Positions 8,574 through 17,035 of a stretch of DNA of 36,160 nt are shown one piece after another; the first letter of the stretch is position 1; the number at the start of each line of letters is the position of its first letter. The position numbers were made by a program, and so were the translations under genes. The notes below the pieces were generated by a model. The model saw only the letters and a list, made by a program, of their open reading frames with translations, made no database searches and was not told the DNA's origin. Source of the stretch: Gammaproteobacteria bacterium UBA7449 (lineage in GTDB: Bacteria > Pseudomonadota > Gammaproteobacteria > Pseudomonadales > Pseudohongiellaceae); NCBI GenBank assembly GCA_002477465.1, contig DLPV01000005.1, positions 155,945 through 192,104 on the forward strand. The letters are read 5' to 3'.

Positions 8574-10052
8574 CTAAGTCAAGACCACATCGAACTGTTC
8601 CTGAGTATACATAGGTTCCACTTCGAATTTGACTGTCTTACCGATTAATTCCTGCAGGCCGGCCAGGGTGTCAGATTCCTCATCCAGCAACCTGTCCACC
8701 ACGCCCTGTGAGGCCGTAACTAAAAGAACATCGTTCTCATAAGCCCGGGCGACCCTGAGGATTTCCCTGAATATCTCGTAGCAAATTGTCTCTGGCGATT
8801 TCAAAGTGCCGCGACCTGCGCATATGGGACAGTGACTATTGAGAATCTGACCCAAGCTTTCACGGGTACGCTTGCGGGTCATTTCAATCAAACCCAGTTG
8901 TGAGATACCGGTGATGGTGGTGCGGGCATGATCTTTCTCCAGGGCCTTGGTGAACGTGCGCTGCACCTGGCGCTGGTGCTCTGGGTCAATCATGTCAATG
9001 AAATCGATGATGATGATCCCGCCAAGATTGCGAACCCTCAGCTGTCGGGCAATGGATGTGGCCGCTTCGAGATTGGTCTTCAGAATGGTCTCGGCGTGAT
9101 TCCGGCTACCCAGGTAGGCCCCGGTATTTACATCGATAGTGGTCATGGCCTCGGTTTGATCTATGATGAGGTCACCACCAGACTTGAGCTTCACACTACG
9201 CCCAAGGCCTTTGTTGATTTCGTCCTCAACGCCGTACAGATCAAAAATCGGGCGTTCACCACTGTAAGGCTCTACCTGGGTTTGAAGTTCCGGCACATAG
9301 TCTTCCAGGAACTTACAAATCTCGTCGAACGTCGCCTTGTTGTCGACCCGGATCTTTTCCACTTCGGGACGAATCAAATCGCGCACGGTGCGCATATAAA
9401 GTGGCACTTCACGGTAAACCGCCTTAATACCTTCCTTGCGCTGTATGCGCTCTTCAACCTTGGTCCACAGCCGCTTGAGATAGCGAATATCCTCCACCAT
9501 TTCCTCAGCACTGGCGCCTTCGGCTGCGGTTCGAATAATGAACCCGCCGCGACCATCCCATTGCTCCTGTTCGAGCACGGATTGCAGCAGCTCCATGAGC
9601 CGCTCACGCTCTACCTCGTCTTCCAGGCGCTGGGATATGCCCAGGTGTTTGCTGCGCGGCATATATACCAGATTTCGCGAAGGCAGCGTCAGATGGGTGG
9701 TCAGCCGGGCGCCTTTGCTGCTGATCGCGTCCTTGGCTACCTGTACCACGATGTCCTGCCCTTCTCGCAGGGTTTCCTGAATCGGTGCAGGCGTCTCATC
9801 ACGCGCCTCATAACCGTCTGCATTGATTGCAGAAATATCGGAGTTATGGATGAAGGCAGCGCGATCCAAACCAACATCAACAAAGGCCGCTTCCATTCCA
9901 GGCATCACTCGCACGACCTTACCCCGAAACACGTCACCGACATAGCCGCGCTTGTTGTGACGTTCGATAAAAATTTCCTGCAGCAGCCCGTTCTCAATCA
10001 GGGCTACTCGAGTCTCCATCAGGGTGACATTAATCAATATTTCTTCGCTCAT
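8574..10052 (-). CDS. rng: Ribonuclease G
   Basis: This 492-residue protein matches RNase G in length (E. coli 489) and lacks the long C-terminal scaffold of RNase E. The N-terminal S1 domain (about residues 35-120) includes the conserved GYVGDVFRGKVVRVMPGMEAAFVDVG. The catalytic Mg-binding aspartates are D307 (TTIDVNTG) and D350 (IIIIDFIDMIDP). The zinc-link cysteines C408 and C411 (CPICAGRG) hold the dimer. It cuts single-stranded RNA, matures the 5' end of 16S rRNA and takes part in mRNA decay. It lies between yhdE (111 bases upstream) and yhdP, the standard order. Confidence 0.98.
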   Translation of the reverse strand: MSEEILINVTLMETRVALIENGLLQEIFIERHNKRGYVGDVFRGKVVRVMPGMEAAFVDVGLDRAAFIHNSDISAINADGYEARDETPAPIQETLREGQDIVVQVAKDAISSKGARLTTHLTLPSRNLVYMPRSKHLGISQRLEDEVERERLMELLQSVLEQEQWDGRGGFIIRTAAEGASAEEMVEDIRYLKRLWTKVEERIQRKEGIKAVYREVPLYMRTVRDLIRPEVEKIRVDNKATFDEICKFLEDYVPELQTQVEPYSGERPIFDLYGVEDEINKGLGRSVKLKSGGDLIIDQTEAMTTIDVNTGAYLGSRNHAETILKTNLEAATSIARQLRVRNLGGIIIIDFIDMIDPEHQRQVQRTFTKALEKDHARTTITGISQLGLIEMTRKRTRESLGQILNSHCPICAGRGTLKSPETICYEIFREILRVARAYENDVLLVTASQGVVDRLLDEESDTLAGLQELIGKTVKFEVEPMYTQEQFDVVLT

Positions 10053-10163
10053 AGTCTAGGTAAGTCGTTTCCGTAAATCGTTGCGGTGATGGTTTGGTTC
10101 TTTGGTTAGTAGAGGCTATAGAAATGATGGATTAGAAGATTGATTAAAAGGCCCGGTAAAAAT

Positions 10164-10781
10164 TCAGCGGGTACAGGCTCTCTGGCTGGCTGTGCTCGGC
10201 GGCAGTATTGGTATGCCGAATTCTGCCAGCAGCTGGGCCGTTTCATAAAGCGGTAATCCCATCACACCGCTGTAGCTGCCGCTAATCTGCTCGATAAATA
10301 CCGCCCCCAAACCCTGGATCGCATAGGCACCGGCCTTACCATGCGGTTCGCCCGTCTCCCAGTATGCCTGAGCTTCCTTCAACTTAATCTCCCGAAAACT
10401 GACTCCTGTAACCGAAAGTCTGCTTGCCGACCGGTTTCCCGATACCAGGCTGACTGCCGTACAAACCCGGTGACGCCGATTGGAAAGCAACGTCAGCATG
10501 CGCAGCGCATCATCCGCATGCTCGGGTTTACCCAGTATAGCGTCCCCAGCCACGACCACAGTGTCAGAGCCCAGCACAATGCATCCCGACTGCTCTTGCA
10601 CAGCATAGGCTGCTCTGGCTTTTTTCAGCGCCAACCGCTCAGCCAGAGCCTCCGCCGATTCTCCCGCAGCGGGCGTCTCATCGATTTCCTGAGGCGCTTG
10701 CGCAAACGTGACTCCGATCTGTTCCAATAACTGGGCGCGTCGAGGTGACGCTGAAGCGAGAATCAGGATAGGTTCAGTCAA
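10164..10781 (-). CDS. yhdE: Maf-family nucleoside triphosphate pyrophosphatase (dTTP/UTP type)
   Basis: About 205 residues. The Maf signatures are ILASASPRRAQLLEQIG (N-terminus), DETPAAGE, GSDTVVV with the catalytic Asp, and GKAGAYAIQGLGAVFIEQISGSYSGVMGLPLYET. The last stretch is of the YhdE subgroup, which hydrolyses dTTP, UTP and modified pyrimidine nucleotides to monophosphates and is linked to division control. The only usable start after the mreD stop is the TTG at 10781, which gives M-T-E-P-I-L-I-L. GGAG lies 11 bases upstream, a long spacing. A longer in-frame ORF reaching back to 11189 overlaps mreD in another frame and is not real. Weak TTG initiation may keep its level below that of the mre genes. 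Confidence 0.94.
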   Translation of the reverse strand: MTEPILILASASPRRAQLLEQIGVTFAQAPQEIDETPAAGESAEALAERLALKKARAAYAVQEQSGCIVLGSDTVVVAGDAILGKPEHADDALRMLTLLSNRRHRVCTAVSLVSGNRSASRLSVTGVSFREIKLKEAQAYWETGEPHGKAGAYAIQGLGAVFIEQISGSYSGVMGLPLYETAQLLAEFGIPILPPSTASQRACTR

Positions 10782-10807
10782 ATTGGACCGGGCTCCGTTG
10801 CAAACAA

Positions 10808-11296
10808 CTAGTGCACATCGAAACTGCGTCTGATATGGCGCAGCAACTGAAACATCGGAGGCCAAATTATTGCGCTGGTGAGTGCTGCCGAAAGAAATAG
10901 TAGATTGGATGCAACGGTCTGACCGGTTAAAATTTCCAGCCAACGATTGAGCATCAGGTTGATTCCCACCATGGCAAACACCAGGCCCGCCTGCTGCAGG
11001 GCTGAGAACATACGCAGGCGTTGATGCAGGTTGAGTGTGACATAGGCAATGATAACCAGCCCAAGCGCATTGAGACCCAGCACTGACCCTTCCAATACAT
11101 CTAGCACGATTCCAACAATCCATGCCGAACCAATGCCCACGCGATAAGGCAAGGCCATGACCCAATAGATCAGCACCATGGGTACCCACTCAGGTCGGTA
11201 GTTCATGGCCCAGTCCGGGAATGGCACAATGGCCAGCAGGTAGGCAATAAAGAAACTTAGAAGGATCACCCAGATCGCATGTGCTCGTGACTGCAT
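10808..11296 (-). CDS. mreD: Rod shape-determining membrane protein MreD
   Basis: This 162-residue, very hydrophobic protein has about five membrane helices, for example VILLSFFIAYLLAIVPFP and GLVIIAYVTLNLH. Its family features include P-E-W-V-P-M-V-L-I-Y-W and D-V-L-E-G-S-V-L-G-L-N-A-L-G. MreD is an inner-membrane part of the elongasome with MreB and MreC, RodA and PBP2. The ATG at 11296 is chosen because it starts 7 bases after the mreC stop and just before the first helix. A more upstream GTG would overlap mreC and add 19 non-family residues. Confidence 0.95.
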   Translation of the reverse strand: MQSRAHAIWVILLSFFIAYLLAIVPFPDWAMNYRPEWVPMVLIYWVMALPYRVGIGSAWIVGIVLDVLEGSVLGLNALGLVIIAYVTLNLHQRLRMFSALQQAGLVFAMVGINLMLNRWLEILTGQTVASNLLFLSAALTSAIIWPPMFQLLRHIRRSFDVH

Positions 11297-11303
11297 ATGA
11301 AAC

Positions 11304-12254
11304 CTATTGGTTGGAAGTGCTGGGATCAATTTGTGATACCTGACTCTCGTCAAAAACAGGCTTTACAGGCTGTGCCTCAGGCAGGGTTTCTTCGCCTGGT
11401 TCCAGATCGAATTCCGGCAACACCCTCTCTTCACTGGCAAATACCAGCATTACGTGGCGCGTGCTTGCAAGTTGTGCCAACGGCCTTGCCTTCACAGTCG
11501 TAAAATCCTGACCAGGATCGGAGTATACGCTGGTCACTTCCGCAACCGGATAATTCTTGGGATAGACCTGCCCCATCCCGGAACTAACCAACAGGTCGCC
11601 TGCCTTCATGTCTTGGGTCTGGGTGACAAACTCCAGTTCTAGTTCCGAGACTGTGGATCTGCTTCCTCGGGCCAAGGCCCGCTCGCCGTTGCGATTAACC
11701 TCGACCGGAGTAATGTGGTGAGAGTCGGTGATGAGCAGAACCCACGCGCTGAACGGTAACACTTCATCTACCTGTCCCATCAGACCCTTGGCATCCAGCA
11801 GAGCCTGCCCGAGAAAAACGCCATCCTCTGAGCCCTTATTGATGAGTATCCGCTTGGAATACGGGTCAGGTGATACATTGATGATTTCAGCTGGCATGAC
11901 TTCCCTGGCGATTACCTGAGTAGCCTCCCGCAGATCCAGTAGACGGCTGTTTTCACTAGCCAAGGATTCCAGCAGCTGCAGTTCACGCTGCGCGACCAGC
12001 AGGTCTTCCCGCAGACGCTCGTTCTCCACCAGTAGATCGGAACGCGATACGAATACATCATCGATCCAAAAAGAGATGCGGGTTGGAATATCTGCTACCC
12101 AGTACACCGGCGTTGTGACGTACCCCAGACCATAACGCACCCGCTCCAGATAGCCGAAGCGACCGTCGGCAAACATGATGCAGATGGATAGCAACAGGAA
12201 GGCAAGAGCCCTGTACTCCAGGGCTACACCTTTTATGAAGAGCGTCTTATCGAT
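11304..12254 (-). CDS. mreC: Rod shape-determining protein MreC
   Basis: MreC is a bitopic inner-membrane protein with a periplasmic beta domain that links MreB to the cell-wall enzymes. Visible are the coiled coil (about residues 70-105, LLVENERLREDLLVAQRELQ), then the MreC domain with PYSKRILINKGSEDGVFLGQ, GLMGQVDEVLP and KAGDLLVSSG. An acidic C-terminal tail ends in a Ser/Gln-rich region. The first usual start codons (TTG at 12194, ATG at 12176) fall inside the membrane helix LAFLLLSICIMFA. Reading upstream gives I-D-K-T-L-F-I-K-G-V-A-L-E-Y-R-A-L, which resembles the normal MreC N-terminus, as far as an ATC at 12254-12252. The stop at 12260-12258 blocks anything longer. I place the start at this ATC, with GAGG about 10 bases upstream, giving about 316 residues. 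Confidence 0.93.
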   Translation of the reverse strand: MDKTLFIKGVALEYRALAFLLLSICIMFADGRFGYLERVRYGLGYVTTPVYWVADIPTRISFWIDDVFVSRSDLLVENERLREDLLVAQRELQLLESLASENSRLLDLREATQVIAREVMPAEIINVSPDPYSKRILINKGSEDGVFLGQALLDAKGLMGQVDEVLPFSAWVLLITDSHHITPVEVNRNGERALARGSRSTVSELELEFVTQTQDMKAGDLLVSSGMGQVYPKNYPVAEVTSVYSDPGQDFTTVKARPLAQLASTRHVMLVFASEERVLPEFDLEPGEETLPEAQPVKPVFDESQVSQIDPSTSNQ

Positions 12255-12339
12255 GGCCTAATTACCTCGCAGAGATGCTGGAATTTATAGCCCGCGGGCA
12301 GCATGGGCGGAACCGCGACAATTTACCCGAACAGCAGCC

Positions 12340-13383
12340 CTAATCGAGGGTTACAAGGTCAATATCGTGGGCATCCATGAGCTCCATCGCCTTGCCGCCA
12401 CCGCGGGCAACACAGGACAAGGGATCTTCAGCCACAATGACTGGCAGTCCGGTTTCCTCGGATATCAGCTTGTCCAGATCTTTCATCAGCGCACCACCAC
12501 CGGTTAACACCAGCCCACTCTCGGCAATATCTGATGCCAATTCCGGGGGTGATTGTTCCAGCGCACCTTTCACCGCCTGCACAATTGCCGTCAACGGCTC
12601 CTGCAGGGCTTCCAGAATTTCGTCGCTATTGAGGGTAAAGCTGCGGGGAACCCCCTCAGCCAGATTACGACCGCGCACATCGATCTCGCGAATCTCGCTG
12701 GAACTGCCAACGAAGGCGCAGCCAATTTCTTTCTTGATGCGCTCAGCCGTGGCGTCCCCGATGAGACTGCCGTAATTGCGTCTGACATGGGTGGTAATCG
12801 CTTCGTCGAAGCGGTCGCCGCCCACCCTGACGGATTCAGAATACACGACACCATTGAGGGAAATGATAGCGATCTCGGTAGTACCCCCCCCAATGTCCAC
12901 GACCATGGAGCCACTTGCCTGTTCCACCGGCAAGCCCGCACCAATAGCAGCAGCCATTGGTTCTTCGATCAGTCGCACGTCCCTGGCACCGGCGCTGGCT
13001 ACAGACTCTCGAATAGCGCGGCGCTCAACCTGGGTCGATTTGCAGGGGACACACACCAAAACCCGCGGGCTGGGCGGGAAAAAGCTGTTTTCATGCACCT
13101 TATTGATAAAGTGCTGCAGCATCTTTTCTGTCACCTGGAAGTCGGCGATCACGCCATCTTTGAGAGGGCGAATTGCAGTGATATTTCCAGGAGTTCGACC
13201 CAGCATGCGCTTGGCGTCGGATCCCACTGCGGTCACTGTTTTTTGGCCATTAAAGGTTCTGATGGCCACAACTGAAGGTTCATTCAGTACGATACCTTCG
13301 TCGCGGACGTAGATAATGGTGTTCGCCGTGCCCAGATCGATGGACAAATCATTGGAGAACATACCCAGAATTTTTTTAAACAT
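12340..13383 (-). CDS. mreB: Rod shape-determining actin homologue MreB
   Basis: This 347-residue protein is the bacterial actin that forms membrane-bound filaments and positions cell-wall synthesis. The N-terminus MFKKILGMFSNDLSIDLGTANT contains a membrane-binding amphipathic segment and phosphate-1 loop (residues about 16-22). DIGGGTTEIAIIS is phosphate-2 and VLTGGGALM the adenosine-binding motif. The start at 13383 has GAGGAAG upstream. It is the first gene of the mreBCD-yhdE-rng-yhdP series and is divergent from gatC. The 85-base gap to mreC contains a perfect 10-bp GCCCGCGGGC palindrome (12290-12299), so mreC could be partly uncoupled from mreB, which is normally made in excess. Confidence 0.98.
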   Translation of the reverse strand: MFKKILGMFSNDLSIDLGTANTIIYVRDEGIVLNEPSVVAIRTFNGQKTVTAVGSDAKRMLGRTPGNITAIRPLKDGVIADFQVTEKMLQHFINKVHENSFFPPSPRVLVCVPCKSTQVERRAIRESVASAGARDVRLIEEPMAAAIGAGLPVEQASGSMVVDIGGGTTEIAIISLNGVVYSESVRVGGDRFDEAITTHVRRNYGSLIGDATAERIKKEIGCAFVGSSSEIREIDVRGRNLAEGVPRSFTLNSDEILEALQEPLTAIVQAVKGALEQSPPELASDIAESGLVLTGGGALMKDLDKLISEETGLPVIVAEDPLSCVARGGGKAMELMDAHDIDLVTLD

Positions 13384-13559
13384 GAATTCTTGTCTTCCTC
13401 AAATAGATGATTCCAATCCCGACAGCGATTGTTGTTCATTAATTAGACGGCACATCAGACTAATGATTTAACGCGAACGCGCTTTTTATTGGGTGCTGGA
13501 GGGGATTAGTTTAACTAATGGAATCTCCTAGAGCCCGCGACCGGCGTTTTTACTGTGAA

Positions 13560-13590
13560 TTGACCTAAGTGGCCGATTTTTCGGTATAAT
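13560..13590 (+). promoter_or_regulatory. Promoter of the gatCAB operon
   Basis: TTGACC (13560-13565) and a consensus TATAAT (13585-13590) are separated by 19 bases, longer than the ideal 17. The start codon of gatC is 132 bases beyond the -10, leaving a leader of about 125 bases. Confidence 0.65.
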
Positions 13591-13616
13591 CTCGCCTTCT
13601 CGCGAATCAGGAGGCA

Positions 13617-13641
13617 CTCTAGCAACCGCGAGGGGCTAGAG
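13617..13641 (+). promoter_or_regulatory. Hairpin in the gatC leader
   Basis: CTCTAGC (13617-13623) and GCTAGAG (13635-13641) form a perfect 7-bp stem with an 11-base loop, roughly 20 bases after the predicted transcription start. No T-run follows, so it is more likely an mRNA-stability or regulatory structure than a terminator. Function is unknown. Confidence 0.5.
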
Positions 13642-13721
13642 CAAGTGTGAGCACCCAAATATTGGGCCCATTTCATACCGCAACCCTGTCAGCAAATCAC
13701 AGCATTAGCCGGAGCACCTGC

Positions 13722-14009
13722 ATGGCATTCGACAAGTCTGAAGTAGAGAAAGTGGCGCAACTCGCCAGACTGCATATGAGCGAGTCCGACGTGGACGAAG
13801 TGGCCGCCCGCATCACCGATATTCTGGCCCTAATCGACCAGATGCAATCCGTCGACACTGAGTCTGTCGAACCCCTCGCACACCCCCTGGACATGACCCA
13901 GCGCCTGCGTCCGGATGTGGCTACCGAGCCCAATCGTCGCGACGAATTGCAGCAGCTGGCACCTGAAACCGAGGATGGGCTATTCCTAGTCCCCAAGGTT
14001 ATTGAATAG
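13722..14009 (+). CDS. gatC: Asp-tRNA(Asn)/Glu-tRNA(Gln) amidotransferase subunit C
   Basis: This 95-residue subunit wraps around GatA and stabilises the GatCAB complex. It shows the GatC pattern VEKVAQLARLHMSESDVDEVAARITDILALIDQMQSVDT, EPLAHP, LRPDV and DGLFLVPKVIE at the end. The start at 13722 has GGAG seven bases upstream; a GTG at 13647 would add 25 residues unlike the family. It is first in the gatC-gatA-gatB operon. Confidence 0.97.
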   Translation: MAFDKSEVEKVAQLARLHMSESDVDEVAARITDILALIDQMQSVDTESVEPLAHPLDMTQRLRPDVATEPNRRDELQQLAPETEDGLFLVPKVIE

Positions 14010-14091
14010 AACCCACAGATTCAGCAAGGCAGCACTCAGCCATTGCGCTAAGACCGTTTTCCCCATTTCACATCCCATTTGAACAGAACCC

Positions 14092-15552
14092 ATGATTGAA
14101 AAGACTGTTGCAGAACTTTACAGCGCCCTGAATAGCGGTGAGATTTCCAGCGTGGAATTGACCCAGGCCTACCTTGACCGCATCAACCGCTACAACGAAA
14201 CCCTCAATGCTTTTATCACCGTTAGTGACGAGTCAGCGCTGAGCAAGGCAAAGCAGGCAGACGCACTCAGGGCCAAGGGAGACTCTTCACCTTTGCTTGG
14301 CATCCCCCTGGCACACAAGGACATTTTCTGCACAGAAGGAGTAAAGACCACCTGCGGATCAAAGATTCTGCACAACTTTATTTCGCCCTACGATGCCACG
14401 GTTGTAACCCGCTTCAATGACGCCGGCGCCGTGATGCTGGGTAAAACCAATATGGATGAGTTTGCCATGGGTTCTTCCAATGAAACCAGTTACTTCGGTC
14501 CGGTTCGTAATCCCTGGGACACTGAAAGAGTGCCAGGTGGCTCTTCTGGCGGTTCTGCGGCAGCCGTTGCCGCCGATCTTTGCGCCATGGCAACAGGAAC
14601 CGATACCGGCGGCTCGATCCGCCAGCCCGCAGCATTCTGCGGCGTGACCGGATTCAAACCCAGCTATGGGCGCATTTCCCGCTGGGGCATGATCGCTTTC
14701 GCCTCCAGCCTCGACCAGGCTGGCCCCATCTGCAAGAGTGCAGAGGATGCCGCTCTGATGCTCAACGCCATGGCAGGACTCGATACCAAGGACAGCACCT
14801 CGGCGGATGTGGATGTAGAGGACTACACTGCTGGCCTGGACAATTCACTGGAAGGCCTGCGTATTGGCTTACCACGCCAGCATTTTGCAGAGGGTTTATC
14901 TGCTGATGTTGAACAGGCAGTGCGTGACGCCTTGCGCGTCTACGAAAAACTCGGCGCCGAGCTCGTCGATATCGACCTGCCCAATAATCACCTGTCAGTG
15001 AGTGCCTACTATGTAGTCGCACCCGCTGAGGCCTCTGCCAACCTGTCACGCTTTGACGGCGTGCGCTACGGCTATCGCTGCGAAGATCCGGTCGACCTTG
15101 AGGACATGTACAAGCGCACCCGCAGCGAAGGCTTCGGCGAAGAGGTTAAGCGGCGCATCATGGTAGGAACCTATGCCCTGTCGGCAGGTTTTTACGATGC
15201 CTATTATCGCAAGGCCCAGAAGATCCGCAGGCTTATCAAGAATGATTTCGACGCTGCATTCAAGGACGTCGATATCATCATCGGCCCGACTTCACCCCAT
15301 ACTGCTTTTAAGCTCGGTGCCAAGACCGACCCGGTGGCTATGTATCTGGAAGACATCTACACCATTGCAGTGAACCTGGCGGGCCTACCCGGCATGTCCG
15401 TGCCGGTGGGACTGGCAGATGGACTGCCGGTAGGTATGCATATGGTAGCCAGCGATTTCGCCGAGGCCAAACTCTTGAATGTTGCCCATCAGTTTCAGAA
15501 GAATACGGATTGGCATCGGCAGAGGGCCACTGCGTTCACGGAGGGTCAGTAA
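14092..15552 (+). CDS. gatA: Asp-tRNA(Asn)/Glu-tRNA(Gln) amidotransferase subunit A
   Basis: This 486-residue amidase-signature enzyme releases ammonia from glutamine for transfer to the mischarged tRNA. The catalytic Ser-cisSer-Lys triad is visible: K76 in AHKD, S151 in PGGSSGGSAAAVA and S175 in DTGGSIRQPA. Their spacing matches S. aureus GatA with a shift of three. It starts 82 bases after gatC and ends one base before gatB. With GatC and GatB it makes Gln-tRNA(Gln) and/or Asn-tRNA(Asn). Which is needed here depends on whether GlnRS and AsnRS are present, which the window does not show. Confidence 0.98.
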   Translation: MIEKTVAELYSALNSGEISSVELTQAYLDRINRYNETLNAFITVSDESALSKAKQADALRAKGDSSPLLGIPLAHKDIFCTEGVKTTCGSKILHNFISPYDATVVTRFNDAGAVMLGKTNMDEFAMGSSNETSYFGPVRNPWDTERVPGGSSGGSAAAVAADLCAMATGTDTGGSIRQPAAFCGVTGFKPSYGRISRWGMIAFASSLDQAGPICKSAEDAALMLNAMAGLDTKDSTSADVDVEDYTAGLDNSLEGLRIGLPRQHFAEGLSADVEQAVRDALRVYEKLGAELVDIDLPNNHLSVSAYYVVAPAEASANLSRFDGVRYGYRCEDPVDLEDMYKRTRSEGFGEEVKRRIMVGTYALSAGFYDAYYRKAQKIRRLIKNDFDAAFKDVDIIIGPTSPHTAFKLGAKTDPVAMYLEDIYTIAVNLAGLPGMSVPVGLADGLPVGMHMVASDFAEAKLLNVAHQFQKNTDWHRQRATAFTEGQ

Positions 15553-15553
15553 C

Positions 15554-16984
15554 ATGGAATGGGAAGCTGTAATCGGACTCGAGGTCCACGTCTCGCTGTC
15601 CACGCAATCGAAACTGTTCTCAGGTACTGCATCAATATTTGGTGCTGATCCTAACACCGAGGCCAATATTTTTGATCTGGCCATGCCAGGCACCCTGCCG
15701 GTATTAAACGAAGAAGCTCTGCGTATGGCGGTGAAGTTTGGTCTCTCCATCGATGCGGAAATCGGCAAGCGTTCGGTGTTTGATCGCAAAAACTACTTTT
15801 ATCCGGATCTACCCAAGGGATATCAGGTTACGCAGCTGGATTTCCCGACCGTGGGTAAGGGCTCACTGACCATCAATCTGGAAGACGGCAGCGAGCGTGT
15901 CATCGGCGTAACCCGCGCCCATATTGAGGAGAACGCCGGTAAATCGCTGCACGAAGATTTCCACGGCATGTCCGGCATTGACCTGAACCGCTCCGGCGAA
16001 CCGCTGCTGGAAATTGTCTCAGAGCCAGAAATCAGAAACGCCACGGAAGCGGTAGCCTATCTAAAAAAACTCCATGCCATCGTGCGCTACCTGGATATCT
16101 CCGATGCCATCATGGCCCAGGGTTCCATGCGCTGCGACGTTAATGTCTCGATTCGACCGAAAGGGGAAACTGAACTTGGCACCCGTACGGAATTGAAGAA
16201 CATCAATTCATTCCGCTTTGTGGAGAAGGCCATCAACTCCGAGATACAGCGCCAACAGGACCTGTTGGAAGATGGCGGAAAGGTAGTGCAGGAAACTCGC
16301 CGCTATGACGCGGAGCGAGACACCAGCTCTCCCATGCGCAGCAAGGAATTCGCAAACGACTATCGCTATTTCCCGGAACCCGATCTGCTGCCTGTCGAAA
16401 TCGACGATACCTATATTGAAGCAGTCCGGGCGACCCTGCCGGAACTTCCCGATGCCAGAAAGGCCCGTTTCGTCAGCGAATATAGTCTCAGCGACTATGA
16501 CGCCGGTGTGCTCACGGCAAGTCGCGAGATGGCTGAATATTTTGAAGCGGTGGCTAAAGCAAGCGGCGATGCCAAACTCGCTGCGAACTGGGTGACCGGC
16601 GATCTGCAGGCACTGCTCAACAAGAACAACTGGGAACTGACGCAGTCGCCAATTCAGGCCGATCGCCTCTCCGTGCTGATCAAGCGCATAATCGACAACA
16701 CGATCTCGGGCAAAATCGCCAAGACCGTATTCGATGCCATGCTGGAAGACAGTGCCAGTGTGGATGAGATCATCACAGCCAAGGGACTGAAGCAGGTTAC
16801 CGACAACGGCGCGATCGAGTCACTGGTAGACGAGGTTATCGCCAACAACCCCGAACAGGTCCAGCAATTCAGGGATGGCAAAGAGCAGGTATTGGGCTAC
16901 CTTGTGGGTCAGGCCATGAAGCTATCCCAAGGTAAGGCCAATCCTGGGCAGGTAAATCAAATGCTCAGGGAAAAGATGAAGTAA
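15554..16984 (+). CDS. gatB: Asp-tRNA(Asn)/Glu-tRNA(Gln) amidotransferase subunit B
   Basis: This 476-residue subunit holds the kinase/transferase site and the tRNA-binding tail. It opens with M-E-W-E-A-V-I-G-L-E-V-H-V and contains YPDLPKGYQ, RAHIEENAGK, DLNRSGEPLLEIVSEPE and GSMRCDVNVSIRP, all GatB hallmarks. A C-terminal YqeY-like tail domain ends with GYLVGQAMKLSQGKANPGQVNQML. The start is one base after the gatA stop; the GGAGG-like site lies in the end of gatA, so the two are translationally coupled. A longer start at 15479 lies inside gatA and is rejected. Confidence 0.98.
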   Translation: MEWEAVIGLEVHVSLSTQSKLFSGTASIFGADPNTEANIFDLAMPGTLPVLNEEALRMAVKFGLSIDAEIGKRSVFDRKNYFYPDLPKGYQVTQLDFPTVGKGSLTINLEDGSERVIGVTRAHIEENAGKSLHEDFHGMSGIDLNRSGEPLLEIVSEPEIRNATEAVAYLKKLHAIVRYLDISDAIMAQGSMRCDVNVSIRPKGETELGTRTELKNINSFRFVEKAINSEIQRQQDLLEDGGKVVQETRRYDAERDTSSPMRSKEFANDYRYFPEPDLLPVEIDDTYIEAVRATLPELPDARKARFVSEYSLSDYDAGVLTASREMAEYFEAVAKASGDAKLAANWVTGDLQALLNKNNWELTQSPIQADRLSVLIKRIIDNTISGKIAKTVFDAMLEDSASVDEIITAKGLKQVTDNGAIESLVDEVIANNPEQVQQFRDGKEQVLGYLVGQAMKLSQGKANPGQVNQMLREKMK

Positions 16985-17035
16985 GACTATCTCAATTGAG
17001 AGCAGGCCCTCGACAGTAGAAATGAGAACAAGACA

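Larger units (their letters stand above)
13384..13721. other. Divergent mreB/gatC regulatory region
   Basis: This gene-free 338-bp stretch holds the promoters of both operons. It includes the gatC promoter at 13560-13590, a gatC leader hairpin at 13617-13641 and a 15-bp palindrome ATTAGTTTAACTAAT at 13505-13519 (7-bp arms around one base), possibly a regulator site. The mreB -10 could not be chosen with confidence; the region just upstream of mreB is AT-rich. Confidence 0.6.

Noticed and set aside
8928..10076. Long open frame on the plus strand opposite rng
   Set aside because: It is antisense to the clear RNase G gene, has no recognisable domain, and such frames are common opposite GC-biased genes.
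10782..11189. N-terminal extension of the Maf frame by about 136 residues
   Set aside because: It overlaps mreD in another frame, has no family similarity and is explained by mreD codon structure.
12553..13275. 240-residue frame opposite mreB
   Set aside because: Antisense to a highly conserved gene; composition is that of a reversed frame.
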